Origin: Amorphus orientalis
GTDB taxonomy: Bacteria > Pseudomonadota > Alphaproteobacteria > Rhizobiales > Amorphaceae
Assembly (NCBI RefSeq): GCF_030814015.1
Contig: NZ_JAUSUL010000002.1
Location: 496,001-560,000, forward strand
Length of the DNA stretch: 64,000 bases
Direction: 5' to 3'
Made by a program: the position numbers and the translations under genes
In this document: piece after piece, positions 19,352 to 27,087 of the stretch
How positions within the stretch are numbered: position 1 is the first letter of the stretch
How the letters are laid out: each line of letters begins with the position of its first letter
The notes under the pieces: generated by a model
What the model saw: only the letters and a program-made list of their open reading frames with translations
Databases searched by the model: none
Told to the model about the DNA's origin: nothing

Positions 19352-20362
19352 TCAGGACAGCGACTCTTTCACGGAGGTCGCGACGTCCTCCGGAACCCAC
19401 TCGGTCCAAACGTCCTCATAGGTCTTGAGGAAGTAGACCGCCGTGTCCTCCGGGCTCGCCGACTGCTCGTCGCCCCAGGCGAGGACCTTGTTCACCACGT
19501 CGTTCGGGACCTGCATCTTGGACAGGAAGTCGGCGACGGGGGCGGCCTTTTCACGCAGGTCGGTGGTGGCTGCGACCGCCACTTCGCCCTTCTTCCAGCC
19601 GGTCACCTGCGGATCCGCGCAGTTGGAATCGGTGAGGCAGGTGAACTTCTCCTGCTCGAACGGCGGCATCTCCAGCCGGACCAGGTTGTAGCGGCCGATC
19701 ACGGCCGTCGGACCCCAGTAGTAGCCGACGATGGGCTCCTTGCGCGTCACCTTGCGGGCGAACGAGGCCTTCAGGTTGGCGCCGGACCCCGGCGAGAAGA
19801 GCTCGAAGGTCTCTTCGAGGCCGAGGGCGTCGAACAGGTTGTTGGTGATGATCTCGCAGCCCCAGCCGGGCGGGCAGCCATAGAGGCGGCCGGCATCGGG
19901 AGAGGACGGTTCGGAGAAGACTTCCCAGTTCTCCTTGAGGTCGGTGACCGACTTGATCTCCGGGTGCTCCTCGGCGACGTAGTCGGGAATCCACCAGCCC
20001 TCGACGCCGCCGTCGCCGAAGATGTCACCGGCCTTGTAGACGTTGCCCTTGTCCATCGCCTTGTCCCAGATGGCCTGGGCGGTGGAGACCCACATCTCCG
20101 GGGCGATGTCGGGTTCCGACTTGGTCAGCATCGAGGTGGCGGTCGGAACCGTGTCGCCCGGGACCAGCTCGGCGTTGCAGCCATAGCCTTCCGAGAGGAT
20201 CTGCTCGGTGACGTTCGCCAGCACGCTGGCGGAGAGCCAGGTCATGTTGGCGATGGTGATGGTGTCGTCGGTGCCGCACTCCGCAGCTTTCGCGCCGGCC
20301 GGCGCGAAGGTCGCGAACAGGGCAATGCCGCCCGCCGCAACCAGCGGTCTCAAATGCGTCAT
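19352..20362 (-). CDS. proX: glycine betaine/proline-type ABC transporter substrate-binding protein
   Basis: A 336-residue periplasmic binding protein of the OpuAC/ProX type with a signal peptide (residues 1-27, ending AKAAE). Family features include the aromatic-rich segments GGVEGWWIPDY and EPIVGYYWGPTAVIGRY, which may supply the aromatic cage for a quaternary ammonium group. Paired cysteines occur around GCPPGWGCE and TCLTDSNCAD. It is the first gene of proXWV. A composite LysR-type element lies 236-274 bases upstream of its start. Confidence 0.88.
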   Translation of the reverse strand: MTHLRPLVAAGGIALFATFAPAGAKAAECGTDDTITIANMTWLSASVLANVTEQILSEGYGCNAELVPGDTVPTATSMLTKSEPDIAPEMWVSTAQAIWDKAMDKGNVYKAGDIFGDGGVEGWWIPDYVAEEHPEIKSVTDLKENWEVFSEPSSPDAGRLYGCPPGWGCEIITNNLFDALGLEETFELFSPGSGANLKASFARKVTRKEPIVGYYWGPTAVIGRYNLVRLEMPPFEQEKFTCLTDSNCADPQVTGWKKGEVAVAATTDLREKAAPVADFLSKMQVPNDVVNKVLAWGDEQSASPEDTAVYFLKTYEDVWTEWVPEDVATSVKESLS

Positions 20363-20594
20363 GGTGCTGCTCCTCTTGGTTCATGTTGATGACGCTGATC
20401 GGGCAGCGTCGTTTGGCCTCCCGAGGGGTAGGGAGGCATGAATACCGAGCCAGGACAGCGAGAGGACCCGCCGATGGCGCCCCTGCGCCCGACCCCGTAT
20501 CCTAGCGTGGATCAAGCAAGGTGCAGGCCACAAGTGCCAATGGACGATATCGTCCCGAGCCTGACCGACGCAGGCTGGCCCATCGGGCGGGTTA

Positions 20595-20616
20595 AGACAA
20601 ATAGGTATATCTGTCT
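20595..20616. promoter_or_regulatory. imperfect 22-bp palindrome in proX control region
   Basis: AGACAAAT (20595-20602) and ATCTGTCT (20609-20616) pair with one mismatch around AGGTAT; nine of eleven symmetric pairs match over the whole 22 bp. It is operator-like and overlaps the CAAA end of the composite element at 20598-20636. It could be an additional repressor site or part of the same site. Confidence 0.4.
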
Positions 20617-20636
20617 CTTATTTCAGAAAAATTGAA
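20598..20636 (-). promoter_or_regulatory. composite LysR-type element, copy 1 (upstream of proX)
   Basis: CAAA at 20598, TTCA at 20622 and TGAA at 20633, giving CAAA-N20-TTCA-N7-TGAA. The second part contains a T-N11-A LysR box. The same arrangement and spacing recur at 28614-28652 and 34086-34124; 16 of 39 positions are identical in all three (CAAA, G7, T11, T15G16, TTCA, TGAA). It lies 236 bases upstream of proX in the same orientation relative to its target as the other two. Confidence 0.65.
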
Positions 20637-20677
20637 TCTTGGCCGATGGAGGCCCGTCAGGACCCAGTCACGGGAGC

Positions 20678-20729
20678 CGCGCAACGCCGCATACGAACGG
20701 ATCGCGCGGCGTCGATCCGGCGTTGCGCG
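20678..20729 (-). terminator. 12-bp perfect inverted repeat after poxB
   Basis: Arms CGCGCAACGCCG (20678-20689) and CGGCGTTGCGCG (20718-20729) flank a 28-base loop that contains a further GGATCG/CGATCC pair. It begins one base after the poxB stop codon on the minus strand. No T-run follows, so it may be a 3'-end structure or a terminator separating poxB from proX. Confidence 0.5.
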
Positions 20730-20730
20730 C

Positions 20731-22446
20731 CTACTTGCGGAAATTGTGGTCGAGGAGCGTCCAGACGTCGTCCAGCCGGCCGTTCATGACCGCTTTCGCC
20801 CCGTAGACGGCCGTGGAGACCACTTCGCCGGCGTTGATCGTCGGCGGCATGACAAGCTCCATTCGGTTGACCTTAACGTCGAGCAGGGCCGGTCCCGGCT
20901 GGGCCAGCCACTCGCGCATGGCGCCTTCGAGGTCATTGGCGTTGGTCACCTGGGCGCCATAGAAGCCGCAGGCCTTGGCGAGGTCGCCGAAGTTCGGGTT
21001 CTGGAGGCCGGTGAAGGAATCGAGCAGCCCTTCCACCTTCATCTCCATTTCCACGAACCCGAGCGTGCCGTTGTGGAAGACCAGGATCTTAACCGGCAGC
21101 TTTTCCTGAACCAGGGTCAGCAGGTCGCCCATCAGCATGGTCATGCCGCCGTCGCCGCACATGGCGATCACCGGCCGGTCCGGGTAGGCCTTCGCACAGC
21201 CGATCGCCTGGGGATAGGCGTTTGCCATGGTGCCGTGCAGCAGGCTCGTGAGAAAGCGCCGCTTTCCGTTCGCCTTCACGTAGCGCAGCATCCAGACGAA
21301 CGGAGAGCCGGCGTCCGCCGTGAAGACGGCGTTGTCGGGCGCGATCCGGTCGAGGGTCTTGGCGACGAACTGCGGGTGGATCAGCTCGGGTGAGGGCTCG
21401 TGGGTCTGGTCGTCGAGGACCTTGAGGCTGTGGGCGTGCTCCTTGAGCGACTCCTGCAGGAAATGGTCGTCGCTGCGCTCTTCGACGAGCGGGAGGAGGG
21501 CGGCCACCGTGTCCTTCACGTCGCCCAGCAGACCGAGCGTTACGGGGGTCCGGCGGCCGAGATTGAGCGGGTCGTTGTCGATCTGAACGATCTTGGCGTG
21601 ACGCGGATAGAACTGGGTCCAAGCGAAATCCGTGCCCAGACAGAGCAGGAGGTCGCATCCCTCCACCGCCTCGAAGCCGGACTTCATGCCGATGATGCCG
21701 GTCATGGAGACGTTGTAGGGATTGTCGTGCTCGAGGAACTCCTTGACCCGCGAGGTGTGGGCGATCGGCGCCTTCAGCTTTGCGGCCAGCGCGACAACCT
21801 CGTCATGGGCGTCACGGCAGCCGAAGCCGCCGAAGATCGTGATCTTTCCGGCCTCCCGGATCAGGTCGGCAACGGCAGCCAGCTCGTCGTCGTTCGGCCT
21901 CAGCACCGGGTTGGGACGGGAGACGGCCCAGTGGTGGCTGTCGCTGGTCTGGAGCTTGGTGGTGTCGCCGTTGACGATGATCACGGCGACGCCGCGCTTC
22001 GTCAGGGCCGCCTGGGCGGCCATCGCGGTGATCCGGCGCGCCTGTTCCGGGTGGCTGACATATTCGCAGAAGACCGAGAACTGCTCGTAGATCTTCTTCT
22101 GGTCGACCGACTGGGGGAAGTTCAGCCCTTCCTGAACCCGATCGATCTGCGAGGCGATCAGCACCACGGGCGAGCCGTTGCGGTGGCTTTCGAAGATGCC
22201 GTTGACGAAGTGAAGGCTGCCGGGACCGGTCGAGCCGGCGCAGACCGTCAGTTCGCCGGTCATGTAGGATTCCGCGCCGGCGGCGAACGCGCCCACTTCC
22301 TCGTGGCGCACGTGTACCCATTCCATGCCCTGGGCGCGCATGGCGTCGGTGACGTAGTTCAGCGTATCGCCGACGATGCCGTAGCAGCGCCTGGCGCCGG
22401 CTTCCATCAGGGTTTCGACGATGACGTGGGCGACGGTCTTGGACAT
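20731..22446 (-). CDS. poxB: pyruvate dehydrogenase (quinone)/pyruvate oxidase-like TPP enzyme
   Basis: A 571-residue thiamine-diphosphate enzyme that aligns throughout with E. coli PoxB (pyruvate to acetate and CO2, electrons to ubiquinone). The N-terminal catalytic Glu is E49 in RHEEVGAFAAGAE. Characteristic are AGSTGPGSLHFVNG and the TPP motif MCGDGGMTMLMGD followed by LVFHN. The start at 22446 has GGGGAG upstream and the MSKTVAHVIVETL N-terminus. The C-terminus is shorter at the lipid-binding end. It follows the Ldh-family gene after 157 bases; co-transcription is possible but not shown. Sulfoacetaldehyde acetyltransferase was considered and fits less well. Confidence 0.85.
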   Translation of the reverse strand: MSKTVAHVIVETLMEAGARRCYGIVGDTLNYVTDAMRAQGMEWVHVRHEEVGAFAAGAESYMTGELTVCAGSTGPGSLHFVNGIFESHRNGSPVVLIASQIDRVQEGLNFPQSVDQKKIYEQFSVFCEYVSHPEQARRITAMAAQAALTKRGVAVIIVNGDTTKLQTSDSHHWAVSRPNPVLRPNDDELAAVADLIREAGKITIFGGFGCRDAHDEVVALAAKLKAPIAHTSRVKEFLEHDNPYNVSMTGIIGMKSGFEAVEGCDLLLCLGTDFAWTQFYPRHAKIVQIDNDPLNLGRRTPVTLGLLGDVKDTVAALLPLVEERSDDHFLQESLKEHAHSLKVLDDQTHEPSPELIHPQFVAKTLDRIAPDNAVFTADAGSPFVWMLRYVKANGKRRFLTSLLHGTMANAYPQAIGCAKAYPDRPVIAMCGDGGMTMLMGDLLTLVQEKLPVKILVFHNGTLGFVEMEMKVEGLLDSFTGLQNPNFGDLAKACGFYGAQVTNANDLEGAMREWLAQPGPALLDVKVNRMELVMPPTINAGEVVSTAVYGAKAVMNGRLDDVWTLLDHNFRK

Positions 22447-22603
22447 TTCCAGCTCCCCAGCCGCGGCCGTCCGTTCGATCCGGCGCCGCACGGTCCACGG
22501 CGGGCATGCCCAGCCACTTGAGCGCGCTCACCATCCACCCGGATTGAGCGATCCAGGCGCGCGCGAAGTCAAGTGACGGTTCGGATATGTCCGGAAACGG
22601 ACC

Positions 22604-23608
22604 CTACTTTACGTAGGCCCGGATCCGCTCCAGAAGCGCGTCAGCGACGTCGACGCCGTCGCGGTCGGCTGGAGCGCGGTTGGCGAAGCGGCGGGAGCCG
22701 GGAACGCGGGCGCCGTCCTGGGCGTCGATCGCGGCGACCAGGTCGGCGATGCGGTCGGCGAAGGCGCCGCCGGAAAACGGCTCCGGATCGACGGCGAAGA
22801 AGAACTGGCCGGTCTTCGGCGGTCCGCCGGCCGTGCCGGAGAAGGGGCTCGCGTCCTTGCCGAGCGTCGCGCCGGACAGGGCTGCGGCGAAGATCTCGAC
22901 CATCAGTCCGGCGCCGAAGCCCTTCGCGCCGCCCGACGGCGTCATGGAGCCCTTCAGCGCAGCCTCCGGATCGGTGGTGGCGTTGCCGTCGGCGTCCAGC
23001 GCCCAGCCTTCCGGGATCGCCTCTCCCTCGCGGGCGCGCATCATGATCTCGCTCTTGGCGACCGTGCTGGCGCTCTGGTCGATCAGGACGCGCGCTTCGG
23101 GATCGCCGGGGACCGCCAACGAGAACGGATTGGTCCCGATCACAGGCGTCTTCCCGCCGTGGGGGGCAATTGAGGCTGGCGCGTTGGTGAAGCCCAGCCC
23201 GACGAGGCCTTCGGCCGCGAGCCGCTCGGTGTGATAGCCGAGAATGCCGCAATTGTAGGAGTTGAAGACGGCAAGTCCCGCCACGCCGTTTTCGCGGGCG
23301 GCCGGGACGAGTTCCGCAAATCCGGCCTCGATGGCCGGGTGGGCGAACCCGGAACGGGCATTGACGCGGACGGAGCCGGGGCGGGGGCGCTCCACAACCG
23401 GTTCGGCCCGGCCGTCGACCTTTCCGCACACCACGTGCTCGCAATAGATCGGGATGTAGTGCAGCCCGTGACTGCGGATGCCGTCGCGCTCGGCCGCCCG
23501 GGTCGCCCGCGCCATGGCGGCTGCGGCCGGTTCGGCCGCGCCCGCGCCGAGGACGGCCTGATAGGCGAGGTCTTCGATGTCGGACAGGCTCAGACGGGTG
23601 CTGCTCAC
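22604..23608 (-). CDS. Ldh/malate dehydrogenase-family NAD(P)-dependent oxidoreductase
   Basis: A 334-residue member of the Ldh2 (MDH/LDH type 2) family, not related to classical Rossmann LDH. The active-site SHG motif is in DGIRSHGLHYIPIY and the cofactor region in PHGGKTPVIGTNPFSLAVPG. The family includes sulfolactate, ureidoglycolate and malate dehydrogenases and delta1-piperideine-2-carboxylate/pyrroline-2-carboxylate reductases. The substrate is unknown here; an imine or 2-hydroxy acid would fit. Translation starts at GTG 23608, 28 bases after the DUF3726-like gene, as last member of the tight operon that starts with the aldehyde dehydrogenase. Confidence 0.85.
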   Translation of the reverse strand: MSSTRLSLSDIEDLAYQAVLGAGAAEPAAAAMARATRAAERDGIRSHGLHYIPIYCEHVVCGKVDGRAEPVVERPRPGSVRVNARSGFAHPAIEAGFAELVPAARENGVAGLAVFNSYNCGILGYHTERLAAEGLVGLGFTNAPASIAPHGGKTPVIGTNPFSLAVPGDPEARVLIDQSASTVAKSEIMMRAREGEAIPEGWALDADGNATTDPEAALKGSMTPSGGAKGFGAGLMVEIFAAALSGATLGKDASPFSGTAGGPPKTGQFFFAVDPEPFSGGAFADRIADLVAAIDAQDGARVPGSRRFANRAPADRDGVDVADALLERIRAYVK

Positions 23609-23636
23609 GGCGGGATCTCTCGAGGCTGGGTGGGGA

Positions 23637-24344
23637 TCAGTTGCTGTCGATGAGGCCGGCGCCGGCGCCGCGGTCGCGCGAGAGGTCGGACGCCGGAACC
23701 AGGGTGTTGGCGATCAGGCGAGCGATCCGGTCGGCAGCGGCCGGATCGGGTGACACGCCGTCGGTAACCGTGCGGCGGCGAGCGGCCGCGTCGCCATAGG
23801 AGGTCCCTGGCGCCGGAGCAGCCGCCTCGCTTGCCGTCACCGTCAGGTCGGTCGCCGAAATCTGGGCGGCGGCCAGCGTGTCGTGGGTCGATGCCGTTGC
23901 AACGCCCCCGCGGACCGCGAGGCCGGGTGCGCTGTCCGGGTTGTCTCCTCCACCGAGACGAACGACGGCGGACCGGGTCTCGGTCAGCACCGTCAGAAGC
24001 GCGACGGCGAGGATCGGCCAGGCCACCGTCTTCAGGGTGACCGACTGCGCGCCCGCGTTCAGGAGGTCGGCGGCCGCCACACCGGCGCGGCAGGGACAGA
24101 GTGGGCGGTCGTCGGCGGGCTCGATCAGCCAGCCGCCATCAAGGTGCGTGACGCGCGCACCTGCGGTCGCGCCTGCGTGCGCGGCTTCCAGCGCATCGGC
24201 CGAGATCGTGAAGGCAGGCAGGCCGGCGACCGCCAGCCACCCGGCTGCACGGCCGGTCTCGTAGGCGGTGCCCTGGGGCAGACCCGCCCCGACGGCGGCC
24301 TTGCGGATCGACTGCTCGACCTCGTTCAGGGAAAGGGTGGTCAC
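23637..24344 (-). CDS. DUF3726-like protein, unknown function
   Basis: A 235-residue protein beginning LSLNEVEQSIRKAAVGAGLP, then YETGRAAGWLAVAGLPAF, which resembles the N-terminal helix pair of DUF3726 proteins. A central LCPCRAG and a hydrophobic WPILAVALLTVL segment follow, then a low-complexity Ala/Thr-rich C-terminal third. The frame is open far upstream, but the start is placed at GTG 24344, which overlaps the upstream gene's TGA (GTGA) as in translational coupling. No catalytic residues are recognised. It may be an accessory subunit of a neighbouring enzyme; that is inference. Confidence 0.65.
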   Translation of the reverse strand: MTTLSLNEVEQSIRKAAVGAGLPQGTAYETGRAAGWLAVAGLPAFTISADALEAAHAGATAGARVTHLDGGWLIEPADDRPLCPCRAGVAAADLLNAGAQSVTLKTVAWPILAVALLTVLTETRSAVVRLGGGDNPDSAPGLAVRGGVATASTHDTLAAAQISATDLTVTASEAAAPAPGTSYGDAAARRRTVTDGVSPDPAAADRIARLIANTLVPASDLSRDRGAGAGLIDSN

Positions 24345-26047
24345 GACGCCGATCCAGGAGCGAGCAGGAACCAGTCGCCGGTCTCCGGCGTCAATTCGTC
24401 GGGAAGCGGTGCGCCGGCGAACATGGTGATGCGGGTCCAACGGTCCGACTTCGGATCGAACTTCGAGGCGCCGAAGAACGAAAGCTTGCAGCGCAGGAGG
24501 TCGATCGGCAGGCAATCCGCATCGATGAGATTGTCGCGGATCTCGCCATACGGGTGGCGGGCGATGGTCTGCACCCGGGCCGCGGCATAGCGGGCCTCTG
24601 GCCGGGCGAGGGTCACCTCGACCACCAACTGGTCGTCCCGGAAGTCGTCCAGAAGATCGGCAAGCGCCCGCACGTCCCGGGCGATCGCCAGCGGCATCTC
24701 GCGGTCGGCCCCGGGCTCCTCGTCGCGCTCGCCGAGACGGGGCTCCAGCTTCTCCTCCGACACGTACCAGAACCGCTTCTGGGCGTGCGGAGCGGAGAAG
24801 TCGATCTCCAGCGCCCAGCGGTAGTGGCTGGCGATCAGGTCCTTCAGCCGGCCGACGGTCATGCCGGCCTCGAATTTCAGGCCTTCGGTCGCGGCCATCG
24901 TCGTGACCAGCGGGTCGACCAGATCGCCGTTCGGCTCCAGGCAGAGCGAGACGATCAGCTCCTGGGCTTCGAGCCCGTAGGCGGCCTCCGCATGTCGGTA
25001 GACCGCATCGAAGGGCGCCGGGCCGGCAAAGGGATCGGTGGCGTCGAGCCAGTCGGCGAAGGCGGCGAGATCGGTGGCGAGCCCCTCGATCCGGTCGCTC
25101 TGACGGGTGTCGTCGACGCGCCACTCGCCTACGTGGGCGCGCGCCTCGGCGAGGCGCTCACGGAACGCCGCGGCCTTTGCGGCGGGGACCGCATCGAGGC
25201 TGCGGACCCGGGCCAGGGCCGTCTCGCGGGCGGTGATCCAGTTGTTGATCAGCACCGGCTGGTTCGCCAGGAAAGGCGCCATGCCCAGACCCGTGGAATT
25301 GCCGATGCCAAGCCGGCGACGGGTCGGGCCGTCGAGAGGCACGAAGGTACCAGGTGCACGGTGCCGGGCGATGTGTTCCACCAGATCGAGCGTGAAGCAC
25401 CGGATCAGATAGACGTTCAGCATTTCCGCCTGGAACGGACCGGCGAGCTCTGGGCGGTCATCGACCTTCGCCCGGTCCGCGATGCCGAATTTGCCGTTGC
25501 CGTAGACTGCGGTCGTGCGCATCAGATAGCCGACCGAGGCCACCAGCTCGGCATCCGGCTGGCGTCCGGCGGCGAGCGCCTCGACCATGTGATCGAACAC
25601 CCGCACGCTGCGGTTCGCTCGCGACAGGACCAGTTCGCTCGGGCTGCAGCGACCTGCTTCCTGGTGGGGCACGTTTTGCGACAGCCGCTCGATGTCGGCA
25701 TCGGTCGGCTCGCCGTCGAAGAGGGCGAAGGTCGCGTCCCAGGCGGTGGCGATCACCCGGTCGCTGCGGTCTTCCGGAGACAGCTCGCGCGAGAAGGCGA
25801 TGAGGCTGTAGGTGCGTTCCGGTCCCCGGGCGCGATAGACGACGTGGCCGTATCCTTCCGGAGACAGCGCGCACCGGCTTTGCTCGACCGTCCAGCGTTC
25901 GGCGCACATCCGGCGGACGAGCGTTGGCATGAAGCTCAGACGGCTCGGGAAGAAGCTCCCCATGCGGTCCAGCCGCATGACGGTGGACGGCGGACGGAGG
26001 TCAACGGCGAGCCCGGTGGCGGCGTGCGCCGACGGTTCAACTGACAT
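24341..26047 (-). CDS. conserved 568-residue protein of unknown function
   Basis: I do not recognise a named domain. Distinct pieces are VMRLDRMGSFFPSRLSFMPTL near residue 24, YGNGKFGIADR, a glycine-containing GIGNSTGLGMAPFLANQP, FWYVSEEKLEPRLGERDEEP, and near the end RCKLSFFGASKFDPKSDRW. I recall similar hypothetical proteins next to DUF3726 and Ldh-family genes in other proteobacteria, but this needs a search. No signal peptide or membrane helix is seen, so it is probably cytoplasmic. It is embedded in the operon, overlapping the M19-like gene by 11 bp and the DUF3726-like gene by 4 bp. The conserved YGNGKFG and WYVSEEKLEPR segments look enzyme-like. Confidence 0.7.
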   Translation of the reverse strand: MSVEPSAHAATGLAVDLRPPSTVMRLDRMGSFFPSRLSFMPTLVRRMCAERWTVEQSRCALSPEGYGHVVYRARGPERTYSLIAFSRELSPEDRSDRVIATAWDATFALFDGEPTDADIERLSQNVPHQEAGRCSPSELVLSRANRSVRVFDHMVEALAAGRQPDAELVASVGYLMRTTAVYGNGKFGIADRAKVDDRPELAGPFQAEMLNVYLIRCFTLDLVEHIARHRAPGTFVPLDGPTRRRLGIGNSTGLGMAPFLANQPVLINNWITARETALARVRSLDAVPAAKAAAFRERLAEARAHVGEWRVDDTRQSDRIEGLATDLAAFADWLDATDPFAGPAPFDAVYRHAEAAYGLEAQELIVSLCLEPNGDLVDPLVTTMAATEGLKFEAGMTVGRLKDLIASHYRWALEIDFSAPHAQKRFWYVSEEKLEPRLGERDEEPGADREMPLAIARDVRALADLLDDFRDDQLVVEVTLARPEARYAAARVQTIARHPYGEIRDNLIDADCLPIDLLRCKLSFFGASKFDPKSDRWTRITMFAGAPLPDELTPETGDWFLLAPGSAS

Positions 26048-27074
26048 GGCTTCGTCTCGCCTGCTCGCTCGTCTCGGTGTGCTCCGTGCGCATGGGCGCG
26101 AAGGCATGCTCATAGAAGGAGAGCCAGTTCCCGCCCATGATGCGGTCCACGTCGCTTGCCGAAAAGCCCACCGCCGCGAGCCCGTCGGCCAGGTTCGGAA
26201 AGTCGCGCGCGCTCTGAAACCAGCTCGGCTGGGGCGGGAAGCCGGCGGCGGCGGCCGATCCTTCGCCGTAGTCCAGGTCCTTGCTCCAGCGGCCGTTGCG
26301 CATCCATTCCACCACGCTGTCGGGCTGGTCGACGCACAGATCGCTGCCGATGCCGAGATGCTCGACGCCGATCATGTCGGCGGTCCGGGCGATCATCTCG
26401 CAGAACCCGGCGAGGGTGCAGTCCGACTTGTCCCTCAGGTGATGAGGATAGAGCGAGAAGCCCAGCATGCCACCGCTTTCGGCCAGCGCCTTCAACACGG
26501 TGTCGGACTTGTTGCGCAGCGCCGGGTGCCAGAAGGACGGATTGGCATGGGTGATGGCGATCGGGCGCTCGGAAATCTCGATCGCTTCCAGCGTCGATCG
26601 CTCCGCCGAGTGGCTCATGTCGATGGTCATGCCGACCCGGTTCATCTCCCGGATCACCTGCCGGCCCATGCGAGTGATGCCGGGATCCTCGCGCTCGTAG
26701 CAGCCGGTCGCGAGCAGGCTCTGGTTGTTGTAGCTGAGCTGCATGAAGCGCACGCCCAGCGTGTGCAGGATCTCCACCAGACCGATATCGTCCTCGATCG
26801 GCGAACAGTTCTGCAGGCCGAACACGATGGCGGTCCGGCCCTCCGCCTTGGCGGCGCGGATGTCCTCGGCGGTGCCGGCGGGCCGGATCAGGTCCGGATA
26901 GCGCTCGAACCACCGGTTCCAGTTCTCGAGGTTCGCGACCGTCTCGCGGAACATCTCGTGGTAGCAGATGGTGACGTGCACCGCGTCGAGACGTCCCTCG
27001 CGCATCTGGCGGAAGACCTTTTCCGACCAGTTGGCGTATTGCAGGCCGTCGATCAGGAAGGCGGAACCAGTCAT
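26037..27074 (-). CDS. M19 membrane-dipeptidase-like protein with altered metal site
   Basis: A 345-residue amidohydrolase-fold protein of peptidase family M19. The family layout is clear: DMSH with H155, ITHANP with H176, LRNKSD with R187 and GIGSD with D245. However the N-terminal metal motif normally written DGHxD is DGLQY (L11, Y13 in place of His and Asp), and the bridging Glu of IEGGH is Q88 in GLQNCS. Three of the five zinc ligands of renal dipeptidase are therefore absent. A normal binuclear dipeptidase activity is unlikely. It may be mononuclear or act on another C-N bond. It starts 13 bases after the aldehyde dehydrogenase gene. Confidence 0.82.
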   Translation of the reverse strand: MTGSAFLIDGLQYANWSEKVFRQMREGRLDAVHVTICYHEMFRETVANLENWNRWFERYPDLIRPAGTAEDIRAAKAEGRTAIVFGLQNCSPIEDDIGLVEILHTLGVRFMQLSYNNQSLLATGCYEREDPGITRMGRQVIREMNRVGMTIDMSHSAERSTLEAIEISERPIAITHANPSFWHPALRNKSDTVLKALAESGGMLGFSLYPHHLRDKSDCTLAGFCEMIARTADMIGVEHLGIGSDLCVDQPDSVVEWMRNGRWSKDLDYGEGSAAAAGFPPQPSWFQSARDFPNLADGLAAVGFSASDVDRIMGGNWLSFYEHAFAPMRTEHTETSEQARRSHVS

Positions 27075-27087
27075 CCGGGCGGCCTCA

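Larger units (their letters stand above)
20363..20730. other. 368-base intergenic region: proX control region and poxB terminator
   Basis: No convincing gene. The proX-proximal half (20363-20590) shows nothing I can name. An AT-rich patch at about 20592-20640 contains the composite regulatory element annotated separately. The right end holds the large inverted repeat just after the poxB stop. Short open frames here lack ribosome sites and family resemblance. Confidence 0.6.

Noticed and set aside
20438-20635. Small plus-strand open frame upstream of proX
   Set aside because: No convincing ribosome site or homology; it crosses the regulatory element and falls in an AT-rich control region.
20731-22446. 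Sulfoacetaldehyde acetyltransferase (Xsc) or acetolactate synthase for the TPP enzyme
   Set aside because: N-terminus, FAAGAE, HFVNGIFESHRN and GDGGMTMLMGD segments follow PoxB more closely than Xsc or IlvB.
24341-25124. Possible fusion or frameshift joining the DUF3726-like gene to an upstream frame
   Set aside because: The upstream part is the shadow of the 568-residue gene in another frame. A GTG start overlapping the TGA stop explains the layout without an error.
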